Position numbers and translations under genes: made by a program
Shown here: in pieces, positions 18,742 to 28,478 of the stretch
Layout of the letters: every line of letters begins with the position of its first letter
Position numbering within the stretch: the stretch's first letter is position 1
Assembly (NCBI RefSeq): GCF_036884255.1
Contig: NZ_CP145605.1
Coordinates: forward strand, 1,116,001-1,180,000
DNA: 64,000 nt
Direction: 5' to 3'
Source of the DNA: Paenibacillus tundrae
GTDB lineage: Bacteria; Bacillota; Bacilli; Paenibacillales; Paenibacillaceae
The notes under the pieces: generated by a model
Seen by the model: only the letters and a program-made list of their open reading frames with translations
Databases searched by the model: none
Told to the model about the DNA's origin: nothing

Positions 18742-19686
18742 TCATTTTGCACTTCCTTTCGTATCATTTTCATAGTAAACCCAGCGTTTGGACGTTATGA
18801 ATATGATGGCTGTCACAACTGCAATCAGTATAAGTAGACTCCATGAGACTGCTGAGGCGTAACCCATACGTTGTTGTTTAAAAGCAAGGTCATAAATATA
18901 CAAGACAGAAAACAGCGTCTCGTCCATTGGACCACCTTTAGTGATGATGTAACCTTGAGTAAAGACCTGAAAAGAGCTTATAGTCTGTAAAATCAAATTA
19001 AATAATAGAATAGGTGAAATCATGGGAAGCGTAATTTTGAAGAAGCGGGATATGGAACTGGCACCATCAATTTCAGCAGCTTCATAGAGGTCTCCAGGCA
19101 CATTTTTTAGACCAGCCAGGAAAATAACCATTGATGATCCGAACTGCCATACTACAAGTAGGATCAGCACATACAGAGCGTAATCCGGTTGTCCAAGCCA
19201 CTCTTTACCGGTTATGCCAATTAAACTTAGAAAGCTGTTGAACAGACCATCTAACCCAAAAATATTGCGCCACATGACAGCTACAGCAACACTTCCACCA
19301 ATAAGTGAAGGCAGATAAAAGAGAGTTCTGTAGATTGACATGCCCAGGGAAGCTTTATACAGCAGAATAGCGACAAACAGTGCCATCGCAAGTTTTAAGG
19401 GGACACTCAGCACGACATATGTCAACGTTACTTCAATGGATTTCAGAAAACGTTCATCCTGAAACATCTGTACATAATTTTGCAGACCAATAAAGGTAGA
19501 GCTTCGTAGTGTGCTTTCCGTCAACGATAAGTAGAACGAATTAACGAACGGCCAAAGCGTCAGTCCAAAAAAACCGATGAGCCAGGGTAACAAAAATAAG
19601 TAGGCAGCCCATGTTTTATTTTTGTTGTTAGATGCATTTTTTCTTTTTTTTATCGGTAGCACCGAAGAAGAGTGCGTGTTTTCCAT
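18742..19686 (-). CDS. Sugar ABC importer permease (MalF type)
   Basis: Membrane subunit of 314 residues. A Lys/Asn-rich cytoplasmic tail precedes six helices, and the EAA loop reads LYEAAEIDGASSISRFFKITLP. It pairs with the following MalG-type subunit. A strong hairpin lies between it and the upstream binding-protein gene and may lower expression of the permeases relative to the binding protein. Confidence 0.93.
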   Translation of the reverse strand: MENTHSSSVLPIKKRKNASNNKNKTWAAYLFLLPWLIGFFGLTLWPFVNSFYLSLTESTLRSSTFIGLQNYVQMFQDERFLKSIEVTLTYVVLSVPLKLAMALFVAILLYKASLGMSIYRTLFYLPSLIGGSVAVAVMWRNIFGLDGLFNSFLSLIGITGKEWLGQPDYALYVLILLVVWQFGSSMVIFLAGLKNVPGDLYEAAEIDGASSISRFFKITLPMISPILLFNLILQTISSFQVFTQGYIITKGGPMDETLFSVLYIYDLAFKQQRMGYASAVSWSLLILIAVVTAIIFITSKRWVYYENDTKGSAK

Positions 19687-19719
19687 TGATTCCTACTCCT
19701 CTCTAAAGTAAATAAAAGT

Positions 19720-19752
19720 GGAACGGGAAGGCGGATATCATCCGCTTCCCGA
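19720..19752 (-). terminator. Intra-operon stem-loop between binding-protein and permease genes
   Basis: Read on the minus strand, CGGGAAGCGGAT pairs with ATCCGCCTTCCCG (one bulge), followed by a moderately T-rich stretch. Such hairpins after binding-protein genes usually stabilise that message or cause partial termination. Confidence 0.6.
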
Positions 19753-19761
19753 ATCCTTTTA

Positions 19762-21069
19762 TTACTTGCTGCCAAAGGCAGCGTTCACTTGATCCATCAA
19801 TTTTTTGGCACCTTCGTCAACGCTAATTTTGCCAAACGCAATCTCCTGTCCAACTTTCTCGATCAGGCCCTTCCAATTCAGAATCTGAGGTCCGTTCGGT
19901 GGGGAAGGTATGGTGACTCCATCGAGCTTGTTAAGCTCTTGAATTAACATGATATTTTTTTCATCGCCCTCAGACAGCTCTGACGTAGATAGCAAAGCTT
20001 GCTGCTGTTCTTCAGTAGGGAGGACACCACGAGTTGTTTTCAAGACTTTCGCTGCGTCGGTATCATGAATGAAAAAATTCAGAAATTTCGCAGCTTCCTC
20101 GGGGTGTTTAGTTCCTGCACTAATAGACAGTACTTGGCTTGGTCCAGGCATTAATGTTCGTCCAGTCGAAGCACTCTGTGGCATCATGACCATATCTAGT
20201 GTATTATTCGTTTGGCTTTGGAAGCGGCTAAATGAGCTAGATGCAATCGGTACGAAAGCGGCTTTACCTTTCACAATTAGGGAATTAGCAGAGTCGTCAG
20301 AAGTAGCAGATATATCGGGTGGAGCTACGGCATTTACTGAGCGTAGTTCAGCCCAATATTGATAATAGGCTTTAATTTGATCTTCGTTGAACGTGTAGGA
20401 CGTAGTGTCGTTTGGAAAGGAGTCGGGTGCGTCGAGCGCCGTTATTCCAAAAGCTTTGAATACATCAAAAGCAACGGAAGAGTCAACCGCTCCGTAAACT
20501 TTGCCCCCCGATTTCTCGTAAACCTCTTTAAATTTGGTTGCTAAGTCGTCCCATGTATACGGAGGTGTTGGTGGCTCAATGCCCAGACTATCGAGTAATG
20601 TTTTATCATATAGGTAAGCGTCTGTAGCAAGGCCGATGTATGCACCGACTGTTTTTCCTTCCATAGCAACAGATTCCAGAACGGATTCGTTCAGACCTGT
20701 CTTGTCCAATACATTATCCAAAGGTAATAAAGCCTCAATTCCAAGTCTGTTGTTGATGTCTCCTCCCGTTTGAAATAAATCAGGGGCACTATTGCCTGCA
20801 ACCTGAGCCTGAAGCTTGGATTCATAACCATCATAGCCTGAATATTCGGGCAATATTTTGATACCAGGGTTCTTTTCCTCGAAAATCTTAATCGCTTCAA
20901 GCGTAGCAGTATGTCGGTCTTCCGATCCCCACCACGCAAAGCGAAGTTCTACTGTTTCAGAGCTGTCATTGTTACTGCTTCCGGCATTTTCTGTGCTGTT
21001 GTTCGAACAAGCAGACAACATGATTAATGCGAAGGACAGAACAGCAATGAGGCTTTTTTTCCAATACAT
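19762..21069 (-). CDS. Sugar-binding lipoprotein of ABC importer
   Basis: Family 1 extracellular solute-binding protein, 435 residues. The signal peptide ends in lipobox LSAC (C21) and a Ser/Asn-rich linker follows. The FAWWGSEDRHTATLEAIKIFEE and NPGIKILPEYSGYDGYESKLQAQ segments are typical of monomer- or oligosaccharide-binding proteins of this class. ATG 21069 has GGGAGG eight bases before it; the open frame extends 35 codons upstream without a ribosome site. A cre-like sequence lies about 52 bases upstream. Confidence 0.92.
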   Translation of the reverse strand: MYWKKSLIAVLSFALIMLSACSNNSTENAGSSNNDSSETVELRFAWWGSEDRHTATLEAIKIFEEKNPGIKILPEYSGYDGYESKLQAQVAGNSAPDLFQTGGDINNRLGIEALLPLDNVLDKTGLNESVLESVAMEGKTVGAYIGLATDAYLYDKTLLDSLGIEPPTPPYTWDDLATKFKEVYEKSGGKVYGAVDSSVAFDVFKAFGITALDAPDSFPNDTTSYTFNEDQIKAYYQYWAELRSVNAVAPPDISATSDDSANSLIVKGKAAFVPIASSSFSRFQSQTNNTLDMVMMPQSASTGRTLMPGPSQVLSISAGTKHPEEAAKFLNFFIHDTDAAKVLKTTRGVLPTEEQQQALLSTSELSEGDEKNIMLIQELNKLDGVTIPSPPNGPQILNWKGLIEKVGQEIAFGKISVDEGAKKLMDQVNAAFGSK

Positions 21070-21120
21070 ATGATTGACCTCCCGTTGAGTGAAGTTCTTA
21101 ACTACAAGTATTAATTTATA

Positions 21121-21134
21121 ATAAAGCGCTTTCA
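21121..21134 (-). promoter_or_regulatory. Possible cre-like site before the binding-protein gene
   Basis: Minus-strand TGAAAGCGCTTTAT matches 12 of 14 core cre positions (the final CA is replaced by AT) and is followed by an AT-rich TATAA-like word. It is weaker than the sites at 3035 and 46667, and CcpA control is only a possibility. Confidence 0.35.
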
Positions 21135-21198
21135 GAATGTAGGTAACAGAACAACTAAAATGATCATGATTCAACAGAAAAATGGTTTTTATAAGAAT

Positions 21199-22764
21199 TT
21201 ATTTGAATTGAGATGGTTTGACTCCAGTATATTCTTTAAATAGTTTGCTAAAATAATGAGCACTTTTGTATCCTACCTGCTGTGATACTTCATAAACTCG
21301 ATTACCAGGAATGCTTAGTAATTTTTTGGCCTTTTCCATTCGCTCTTGGGTTAGATATTCGGAAAAACTAATTCCTACGCGTTCTTTGAAGATAGCTCCT
21401 AAATAGTTGGGTGTAAGAAATACCATGTGAGCGAGTTCCTCCAATCGAATTTCAGAGTCCAAATTTTTGTCAATGTAATCAAGACACATACGAATGGCTT
21501 GACGATTTTTTTTGTCAGCAGATCCAGTAAGAGAGCCCGCAATCTGTTTATATAGTGATTTAATCTGAGGAAAGACATCTTCCGAGTGACGAGATTTTTG
21601 AATTTTTTGGATCGTCTCCGTGTAACTAGTTTCCCAAAATTCGTCCGTTCGATTATGTTCATACTGGATTACAGATAATAGCATAATTAATTCATTGCTT
21701 AGCTTATGGAGATAGCCTGCCGGATACAAGGTCTGCGACTTTTCATATTTGGATTGAAGTTGATCCAGATAATGTTCTACTGATTCTATGTTACGGGCAG
21801 ATAGAGCATTAAACAGTCTTTGACGTTCTTTAGGTGGAAATAATGTTTGGTTATTCTCCAATGGTTCTTCCCACTCATCCGTAGGCGTATTGACTGAGAG
21901 GAGATTCAGTCTCATGGCTTCTCTAGCTTCAAGGAACGACTTGGGGATCTGATAAGCAACAGTGCACATCTTGCCCAACGCAAATTTAACTGAAATGTGA
22001 TGCTTAATCTGTATCTGATGGCTAACCTCATTCAAAACCGACTCAAGTTGGTAGATCGCATTGGTCTCGGAAAAGCTCATAATTACAATGATACCTCGGG
22101 TATTATATAGAAAACCGACAGGATCACCACAGATTTCAACTGCATTGCAGACTTCTTCACGAATGATGTGCATGTCTGGGGCGGTAATCAGAGCGGGCCA
22201 AACATAGCCAATCAAAGTTTGATAACAAGCGGCATTCATAGGTACGCCAATGAATTCCATAAGCTCTGGCTCATAGCTCCCGTTTAACAGGCTGTATAGT
22301 AATTGATCCTGCATAAGAGGCAGGCTTTCCTTTAATTTTTTCTCTACCTGCGCGGTCGCAGTGATTTTTTCCTTTTCATCCACAATTGCTCTAGTCAACT
22401 GTTCAAGAACTTTAGTAATTGAATCCAGTTCGACTGGTTTAAGGAGATATTCAAAAACCCCGTAAGTAATTGCCGTCTTGGCAAATTGAAACTCATCATG
22501 TCCAGTAAGTACGACAATTTTGCACGGGTAATTTAAGGATTTAATCGCTTCAATGAGCCCAAAACCATCCATAATCGGCATTTTTATATCAGTGATTACA
22601 ATATCAACCTGCGCTATAGAAGTAGTGAGTATATCAATAGCTTCTTTTCCATTGTTTGCGTATCCAATAATATTCATTCCGTAATGATTCCAGTCTACTG
22701 CGTCCCTTAATCCTTCCAGGACAAAGTCCTCATCATCTACAAGAAGTATGTTCAGTACATTCAT
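21199..22764 (-). CDS. AraC-type response regulator (YesN family), long form
   Basis: Two-component regulator of 521 residues. The receiver domain has DDED at residues 10-13, phospho-acceptor D59 (ITDIKMP) and LLKPVE. A long central region of about 280 residues follows, then the C-terminal AraC helix-turn-helix pair (ELAHMVFLTPNYLGAIFKE and VSQQVGYKSAHYFSKLFKEY). The upstream kinase gene ends 13 bases before it. It probably activates the importer that follows on the same strand. Confidence 0.93.
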   Translation of the reverse strand: MNVLNILLVDDEDFVLEGLRDAVDWNHYGMNIIGYANNGKEAIDILTTSIAQVDIVITDIKMPIMDGFGLIEAIKSLNYPCKIVVLTGHDEFQFAKTAITYGVFEYLLKPVELDSITKVLEQLTRAIVDEKEKITATAQVEKKLKESLPLMQDQLLYSLLNGSYEPELMEFIGVPMNAACYQTLIGYVWPALITAPDMHIIREEVCNAVEICGDPVGFLYNTRGIIVIMSFSETNAIYQLESVLNEVSHQIQIKHHISVKFALGKMCTVAYQIPKSFLEAREAMRLNLLSVNTPTDEWEEPLENNQTLFPPKERQRLFNALSARNIESVEHYLDQLQSKYEKSQTLYPAGYLHKLSNELIMLLSVIQYEHNRTDEFWETSYTETIQKIQKSRHSEDVFPQIKSLYKQIAGSLTGSADKKNRQAIRMCLDYIDKNLDSEIRLEELAHMVFLTPNYLGAIFKERVGISFSEYLTQERMEKAKKLLSIPGNRVYEVSQQVGYKSAHYFSKLFKEYTGVKPSQFK

Positions 22765-22777
22765 TGTGTGTCCTCCT

Positions 22778-24514
22778 CTAGTTGTTCAAAATTTTACGAG
22801 GCAGTTTAATTTGTACAAGAGTACCTTGCTCTACAGCTAAATACCTTAAACCGTATAACGAGCCATAATGAAGTCGAATTCGTTCATTAACATTATGAAT
22901 GCCGTATCCGACAGAACCAAAACCCTGATTTAGGGCATTATTTAACTTCTCGGTATCTACGCCAACCCCATCATCTCTAATTAGAAAAATAAGTTCATCG
23001 TCACAGCATTTACCGCTAACCTCAATTTGTCCCGCTCCTTTAGTGCTTGCGAGTCCGTGAACAAAGCAATTTTCAACCAATGGCTGAAGAATGATTTTGA
23101 GTGTCTCACATGTTAGTATGTCAGGATCAATATCTTGAATATAGGTGAAACGCCCGCTATATTTGTGTTGCATAATATAAATGTAGGCATCCAGTTGGGA
23201 AAGCTCATGGGCTACTGTTGTCAGTTCCATGCCTTTGTTAAGACTTAATCTGAAAAATTGCCCTAAACTTGCTGTCATTTTGCTAATCTCCGGTGCTTTG
23301 TGACGAATGGCCATCCAATTGATCGCATCTAAAGTATTGTACAAAAAGTGCGGATTAATTTGAGATTGGAGGGCTCGAAGTTCCATCTCCCGAAGCTGTT
23401 TTTGCTCTCGCTTACTATCTTCCATTAATTCGTGGATTTTGGATGACATGTTTAAAAATTTCTCATTTAATTGTCCAATTTCGTTTCTATAATTAGAATC
23501 TACTTCAATATTGAAGTTACCCTGACCAACCTTATTCATTTGCCGAATTAACCGTTTAAGTGGCAGAGTAAGCGATCTTGAGAACATTACCGCACCAAAT
23601 ACAGCTAGGATAAAACAGCCAGCAGCAACAAGTAGTAATTGAATAAAGAGGGTAGACATCCCTTCAACGACGTCGGTATAAGGTTTAAAGTGGATCATTC
23701 GCCAGTTGAAATCATTGGTAGAACTGAAAACGCTTAAATATTTTTGATTATCTAAATGCGTGATGGTATATCCCTGGCTCTGATTGGAGAAGGAGACCAC
23801 ATTATCTTGCGTTGCTGAGTCTGAAAGCTTTGCACCAGAAGTATCATAGATCTCATTGTTATCATCTGCGAAATATAATAAATCTCCATTGGAGGCACTG
23901 CCTCTGGCTAAGTCATGGAAGCTACTAAAGTACAAATTAATAAAAACATAGCCTAGCCGTTCTTCACCATTAGTGATTTCGTGGAAATAAGTTAAAATGT
24001 TAGATCCTGTTTTATCGCTTCGCATGTCATTGGCTCGGGGTGGAATAAAGCCTTCTTTGCGAGAAGAGACGTAAGACCAAAAGGGCTTCTCAATAGCTCT
24101 GCTTAATTCATAAAAACCATTCGGATTAGAGTAATTGTATATTCCAAGCTGGTCGGTTACTATGATAATTTCACTGATATCATTCCTTGAGTAGGCTGCG
24201 TTGGATAATATGCGTGAAGCGGTTTCATTATTGCGGATTTGTTGATACATATCAGCATGTTTAGCGTTGGAGAGCATTGAAGTGATCTCTGGATTAATAA
24301 CGATGGATAGAGCAGTTGCCCGAATCGAAGTCATTCGTTGGTTTAACTGTGAATTTGTCTGCTCTAGCTCCGATAGTGTAGATTCACTAAGCTTGGAGGA
24401 TATTAGTTTGGAAGTAGAGTAGTAAACCACGAGGCTAAGCAATGACATTAAAGTCAAAATAAGCAGACTAAACATAACGACCAAGGTAGGTTGAAGTTTT
24501 CGCGTCTTGAACAT
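22778..24514 (-). CDS. YesM-type sensor histidine kinase
   Basis: Membrane kinase of 578 residues: N-terminal helix (about 10-35), extracytoplasmic dCache-like sensing domain, second helix near 285-310, HAMP, the QINPHFLYNTLD phosphorylation motif and a C-terminal ATPase with IRDDGVGVD. GGGGGG lies seven bases before ATG 24514. It heads the minus-strand operon kinase-regulator-binding protein-permeases-GH43-dehydrogenase and presumably senses the sugar that the operon imports. Confidence 0.93.
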   Translation of the reverse strand: MFKTRKLQPTLVVMFSLLILTLMSLLSLVVYYSTSKLISSKLSESTLSELEQTNSQLNQRMTSIRATALSIVINPEITSMLSNAKHADMYQQIRNNETASRILSNAAYSRNDISEIIIVTDQLGIYNYSNPNGFYELSRAIEKPFWSYVSSRKEGFIPPRANDMRSDKTGSNILTYFHEITNGEERLGYVFINLYFSSFHDLARGSASNGDLLYFADDNNEIYDTSGAKLSDSATQDNVVSFSNQSQGYTITHLDNQKYLSVFSSTNDFNWRMIHFKPYTDVVEGMSTLFIQLLLVAAGCFILAVFGAVMFSRSLTLPLKRLIRQMNKVGQGNFNIEVDSNYRNEIGQLNEKFLNMSSKIHELMEDSKREQKQLREMELRALQSQINPHFLYNTLDAINWMAIRHKAPEISKMTASLGQFFRLSLNKGMELTTVAHELSQLDAYIYIMQHKYSGRFTYIQDIDPDILTCETLKIILQPLVENCFVHGLASTKGAGQIEVSGKCCDDELIFLIRDDGVGVDTEKLNNALNQGFGSVGYGIHNVNERIRLHYGSLYGLRYLAVEQGTLVQIKLPRKILNN

Positions 24515-24792
24515 CAGGATTCCCCCCTTTTCAACAAATGTGGATTGTGATGAATTGGATTATAGAATAGCATTCTCGCATGAAGAAATCCATTAATAAT
24601 GGATTTAATTGTATTTTGTTGTTTTAAATGTAAAAAAATAATAACAAATGCGCTCTCTCTAAATCAAATGAAATAGGTTAATTTGGAAGGGCTAAACATG
24701 ACGGTATGTAATAAAGTGGATATAATAGAGTTTATTCACAAACCTCGTACACTCGTATAAGGGAAGATAGGTTATGGAGGTCCGCTGGAACA

Positions 24793-25107
24793 TTGAAAAA
24801 TTCAACAATTGCAACATGGCTTTTTTTATTTAATGGCTTGTACTTATTAACATTATTAGCGTATCCAATCGTGCTGATGATGAGCGTGTTTATGTTTGAT
24901 GCCCCAACTTCATATGACTATGCATCGAACTATGCTGCCGTTTCTTTACTGATGTCTTATCCGATTGCTGTATTAGGATCACTATCATGTTGGGGATTCT
25001 ATCATAAACGGAAGTATAAGTGGGCCATCGCTATGGCTAATCTGTTGTTGGTATGGGTTGCTTTGTTTATACTCGTGCTCATTGTGAACAGTATTTTACC
25101 TTTTTAG
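24793..25107 (+). CDS. Small four-helix membrane protein of unknown function
   Basis: Predicted 104-residue integral membrane protein with hydrophobic stretches at about 8-32, 45-68 and 78-102. I do not recognise the family. The TTG start is preceded by GGAGGT at a rather long spacing (12 bases), and a strong terminator follows the stop, supporting a real gene. It is monocistronic and divergent from the YesM operon. Confidence 0.6.
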   Translation: MKNSTIATWLFLFNGLYLLTLLAYPIVLMMSVFMFDAPTSYDYASNYAAVSLLMSYPIAVLGSLSCWGFYHKRKYKWAIAMANLLLVWVALFILVLIVNSILPF

Positions 25108-25140
25108 AGGTCCAGGCGAATGACTGGCAGATCATAAAAT

Positions 25141-25194
25141 AAAATAGCCTATGAGAGATTCTGAATGGAGAACCTTTCATAGGCTATTTTATTT
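25141..25194. terminator. Bidirectional terminator
   Basis: AAAATAGCCTATGAG pairs almost perfectly with the strand ending AGGCTATTTT at 25190. A and T runs lie on both sides, serving the small membrane gene and the minus-strand nucleotidase. Confidence 0.9.
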
Positions 25195-25263
25195 GGTAGA
25201 GGTTTTTCTAACCTCGGAATAATCTTTGTAATCGTTTCAGATGAAGTTAAGACCTGTTCACTT

Positions 25264-27012
25264 CTAGCTAATGACCTTCCAATTATTCGCCGGCTGCACC
25301 GTCAACGGTTGATGTCTACGAATGTAATCCTCCACCAATGTAGCCATATCCGTGGCGCCTTCATGCAGCACCTTTTTACCTGGATACATAGCATAATCGC
25401 CTCCACCTGCTGCACGGTAACTATTCATCACCACAGAAAATGTGCTATCCATCGCAATCGGTGCACCATTGCGCTCTAGCTTCACGACTCGATTCCCTAC
25501 AGGCTGAGAGATATCCAGCTCGTATTCAATGCCTGCCCACATATCATAATTGTAATGCTGTGGTTTAGGTTCGATGTAGGCCGGATTAACGATAACCTTT
25601 CCTGAGGAATCCAGTTCGAAGTAGCGCGCGCTTTGCTCCAACGCTTCTCGAATATCCTGACCACTCAGCTCTAGTACGGTAAGCGTATTAGGATAGATGA
25701 AATTCGATAACACATCACGAACCGTGATCTGACTTCCGAATCCGCGAGCTTCTTCACTAAGCATCGCCGTATTCGAGAGCTGTGCTCCCGTTGCTTCCAT
25801 CTGTACCTGGTGCACAAAATCAATGAATGGATGTGCTTGAAGCCGGAGCGTTGTCGCATCGGAGATTGACAAGTCACCAGATACCTCACCAATCGGTTGA
25901 TCTAACCAGGATTGAGCCTGAGTCTCCAGTTCATCCGTAAGTCTCATGACCACATCATCGGGTTCCAGGTCTTGTTGTTCATCCAAGCGTAGCAGCTTAG
26001 CCTGTTTATCTGTAATCTGCCATGCTCCATCTGGATTTTGCTGTAATTGAACCGATACATGCCCTATACCACTTCCACTGAATCCAGGCTGAATGACGGT
26101 TACACCATGGATTACTGTAGCGAGCTGGCGATGCTGATGTCCTGTGAGAAGTACATCAATACCTTCGATATCTCGACAGACCGCATACCCTTGATTCTCT
26201 CCAGTCAACCGTTCAGCTGGCTCACCGGTCTCTAGATCACTTTCGAATCCACCGTGATAACTAACCACAAGCACATCTGGCTTCTCCACTTCGCGAATGT
26301 AATTAACCCATGCACGGATGGTCTCTAACGCATCAAGGAACTGTAATCCTTCAATATTTTTGGGATGTTCCCAGTTCGGGATGTAGTGTGTAGTCGCACC
26401 TAATAAAGCAATTCTGACACCCGAAGACAACGTCTTAACGAGATACGGAGGGCCAAATGCAGGAATGCCAGCTTCCAATGGTGCGATGGGACGATTCCGG
26501 TCTTCGGAATCTGTTCCGTATGAATGAACCACAGTGGAGTCATCCCCATACGTCATGTAGCGCGGCTGTTCCCCTGCAGCATCTTGCTCGCTTTCTAGTA
26601 ATCTTTCATGATCTTCTTGCGGACGAGTCCGCACAATGTTAGCCGATAACCATGGGAATGTGGAGCCTTCAACGGCTCCAGAGAGCAGCTCCTGCCCATA
26701 ATTGAACTCGTGATTTCCCATGACTGCCGCATCATAGCCGAGTTCATTCAACACAGTAATGAAAGGATGAACTTCACGTTTGGATACGTTGGCAGCCGCG
26801 TAGGAGGCCAGGGGCGAGCCTTGTAGCAAGTCACCATTATCTACTAGCAGTAGTTCAGGCGAGCGTTCACGTTCCTTCCGAATGAGTGTAGCTAGCATAG
26901 CAAGCCCGGCTGGGCGATAGGCATTGGTGTTGTAATGAATCGGACGGATGGCTCCATGCAGATCACTGGTAAACAAAATATCGAAGGTTGTCGTCGGTTG
27001 AGTAGGTTTCAT
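25264..27012 (-). CDS. 5'-nucleotidase / cyclic phosphodiesterase-like metallophosphatase
   Basis: Two-domain phosphatase of the UshA/YunD family, 582 residues. The N-terminal metallophosphoesterase has SDLHG near residue 15, VDNGDLLQG, GNHEFNYG, SYHGGFE and GHQHRQ as metal ligands. The C-terminal nucleotide-binding domain carries the VVMNSYRAAGGGDY signature. AGAGGAGA precedes ATG 27012; the frame runs 42 codons further upstream without support. No signal peptide is seen, so it appears cytoplasmic, unlike secreted UshA. It is divergent from the phosphonate importer, suggesting a shared role in phosphorus supply (inference). Confidence 0.88.
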   Translation of the reverse strand: MKPTQPTTTFDILFTSDLHGAIRPIHYNTNAYRPAGLAMLATLIRKERERSPELLLVDNGDLLQGSPLASYAAANVSKREVHPFITVLNELGYDAAVMGNHEFNYGQELLSGAVEGSTFPWLSANIVRTRPQEDHERLLESEQDAAGEQPRYMTYGDDSTVVHSYGTDSEDRNRPIAPLEAGIPAFGPPYLVKTLSSGVRIALLGATTHYIPNWEHPKNIEGLQFLDALETIRAWVNYIREVEKPDVLVVSYHGGFESDLETGEPAERLTGENQGYAVCRDIEGIDVLLTGHQHRQLATVIHGVTVIQPGFSGSGIGHVSVQLQQNPDGAWQITDKQAKLLRLDEQQDLEPDDVVMRLTDELETQAQSWLDQPIGEVSGDLSISDATTLRLQAHPFIDFVHQVQMEATGAQLSNTAMLSEEARGFGSQITVRDVLSNFIYPNTLTVLELSGQDIREALEQSARYFELDSSGKVIVNPAYIEPKPQHYNYDMWAGIEYELDISQPVGNRVVKLERNGAPIAMDSTFSVVMNSYRAAGGGDYAMYPGKKVLHEGATDMATLVEDYIRRHQPLTVQPANNWKVIS

Positions 27013-27200
27013 TTTACAATCTCCTCTAATATATAAGTTTATATATATGGAATGACCCCAAAAATGGAACGATAGAAAGAATGGAAGAAATAGATGCATG
27101 CCTGATATTCGCGCCATTTCCATGCTTTTCTTCTCCAATTCTCATCCATAATGAGCCTATTCTAACAGATGAAATCGTCCCTGACAGCATGACAAGAAAC

Positions 27201-27254
27201 TTTACAAAACTCCAAATTTCGTTTCACATGGCGCAAATATTTGCCAATTATAGT
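27201..27254 (+). promoter_or_regulatory. Possible PhoP-box promoter of phnD
   Basis: TTTACA (27201-27206) and TTCACA (27223-27228) lie 22 bases apart, two 11-base steps of the PhoP-box pattern, although the middle unit is degenerate. TATAGT at 27249-27254 would be the -10. The spacing is seen; phosphate-starvation control is a guess from the gene content. Confidence 0.35.
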
Positions 27255-27296
27255 AGACAAGTATTGAAAAATAGAAATTCTTTGGAGGGTGTTCGT

Positions 27297-28283
27297 TTGA
27301 AGAAGTCCGCTTTATTTTTACCATTGTTGATTTTGGTTCTGTTTCTGAGTGCATGTGGGTCTAATGCTACGACAGGTTCGTCTAACGGGGCTGATACGAG
27401 TTCGAATGCGTCCGGTACGTCTACTGAAACGGCAGAAACAGAAAAAGAAGCCGAAGGTTATGTACCAACAGAACTAACGGTTCAATTCGTTCCTTCCCAG
27501 AATGCAGACACGCTTGAAGCTAAAGCAAAACCGCTCGAGAAGTTGCTTGGTGACAAACTGGGTATTCCGGTAAAAGTCAGCGTATCCACAGACTACAACA
27601 CAATTATTGAAGCAATGGCTTCCAACAAAGTAGACGTAGGTTTCTTGCCTCCAACAGCATATGTACTTGCTAAAGAAAAAGGCGCAGCTCAAGTTATTTT
27701 GCAAGCTCAACGTTTTGGCGTAAATGATGAGACAGGTGCTCCAACAGAGGAATTGGCTGATTCCTATAAATCCATGTTTATCGTGAAGAAAGATTCACCG
27801 ATCCAAACGATTGAAGATCTCAAAGGTAAGAAAATTGCTTACCAAAACGTAACGTCTTCCGCTGGTTATGTATGGCCTGCAGGTTTGTTGCTCGACAATG
27901 GCATTGACCCATTGAAAGATGTAAGTCCTGTAACATTGAAAGGTCATGACCAAGGTGTTATTGCTGTACTGAACGGTGATGTTGATGCAGCAGCAATTTT
28001 CCAAGATGCTCGTAACACTGTAGCTAAAGACTACCCAACGGTATTTGAAGATACACGTGTACTGGCGTTCACTGAGCCAATTCCTAACGATACCATTGCT
28101 GTTCGTACAGATATGAATGCAGATTGGACTGCGAAGATCAAACAAGCTTTCATCGATATCGGTAAAGACACAGAAGGCCACCAAATCATTAAAGAAATCT
28201 ATACGCATGAAGGTTATGTAGAGTCCGATGATAGCAAGTTCGAGATCGTTCGTCAGTATGGCGAAAAAGTAAAAGGCGAGTAA
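27297..28283 (+). CDS. phnD: Phosphonate-type ABC importer, binding lipoprotein PhnD
   Basis: Substrate-binding lipoprotein of 328 residues. The lipobox LSAC ends at C20, followed by a Ser/Thr-rich linker. FVPSQNADTLEAKAKPLEKLL, VDVGFLPPTAYVLA and YKSMFIVKKDSPI are characteristic of the PhnD/PtxB/SsuA-like periplasmic phosphonate-binding family. TTG 27297 follows TTGGAGGG. The ATPase and two permeases follow. The ligand could be phosphonate, phosphite or another phosphorus oxyanion; no C-P lyase or phosphonatase gene is visible nearby to decide. Confidence 0.92.
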   Translation: MKKSALFLPLLILVLFLSACGSNATTGSSNGADTSSNASGTSTETAETEKEAEGYVPTELTVQFVPSQNADTLEAKAKPLEKLLGDKLGIPVKVSVSTDYNTIIEAMASNKVDVGFLPPTAYVLAKEKGAAQVILQAQRFGVNDETGAPTEELADSYKSMFIVKKDSPIQTIEDLKGKKIAYQNVTSSAGYVWPAGLLLDNGIDPLKDVSPVTLKGHDQGVIAVLNGDVDAAAIFQDARNTVAKDYPTVFEDTRVLAFTEPIPNDTIAVRTDMNADWTAKIKQAFIDIGKDTEGHQIIKEIYTHEGYVESDDSKFEIVRQYGEKVKGE

Positions 28284-28478
28284 TTGTAGCTCAGAAGTGC
28301 TACAACTCTAGAAGTCGTTTTACAATCTTGTTGCTTCACGTATCTCTCTTGATGGGACTAGCTATATCGGTTCAGAGTGGGCAGGCCAGTTCAGCGTGAT
28401 CTACGCTGCGCTGGCTTGTGCCATTATAGCAAGGCTTCGATCGGTATGATCATTACAAATGAAAGAAGGATTATTGCG

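Noticed and set aside
28284..28478. Possible terminator or riboswitch between phnD and phnC
   Set aside because: There is no stable hairpin with a T run and no recognisable riboswitch core.
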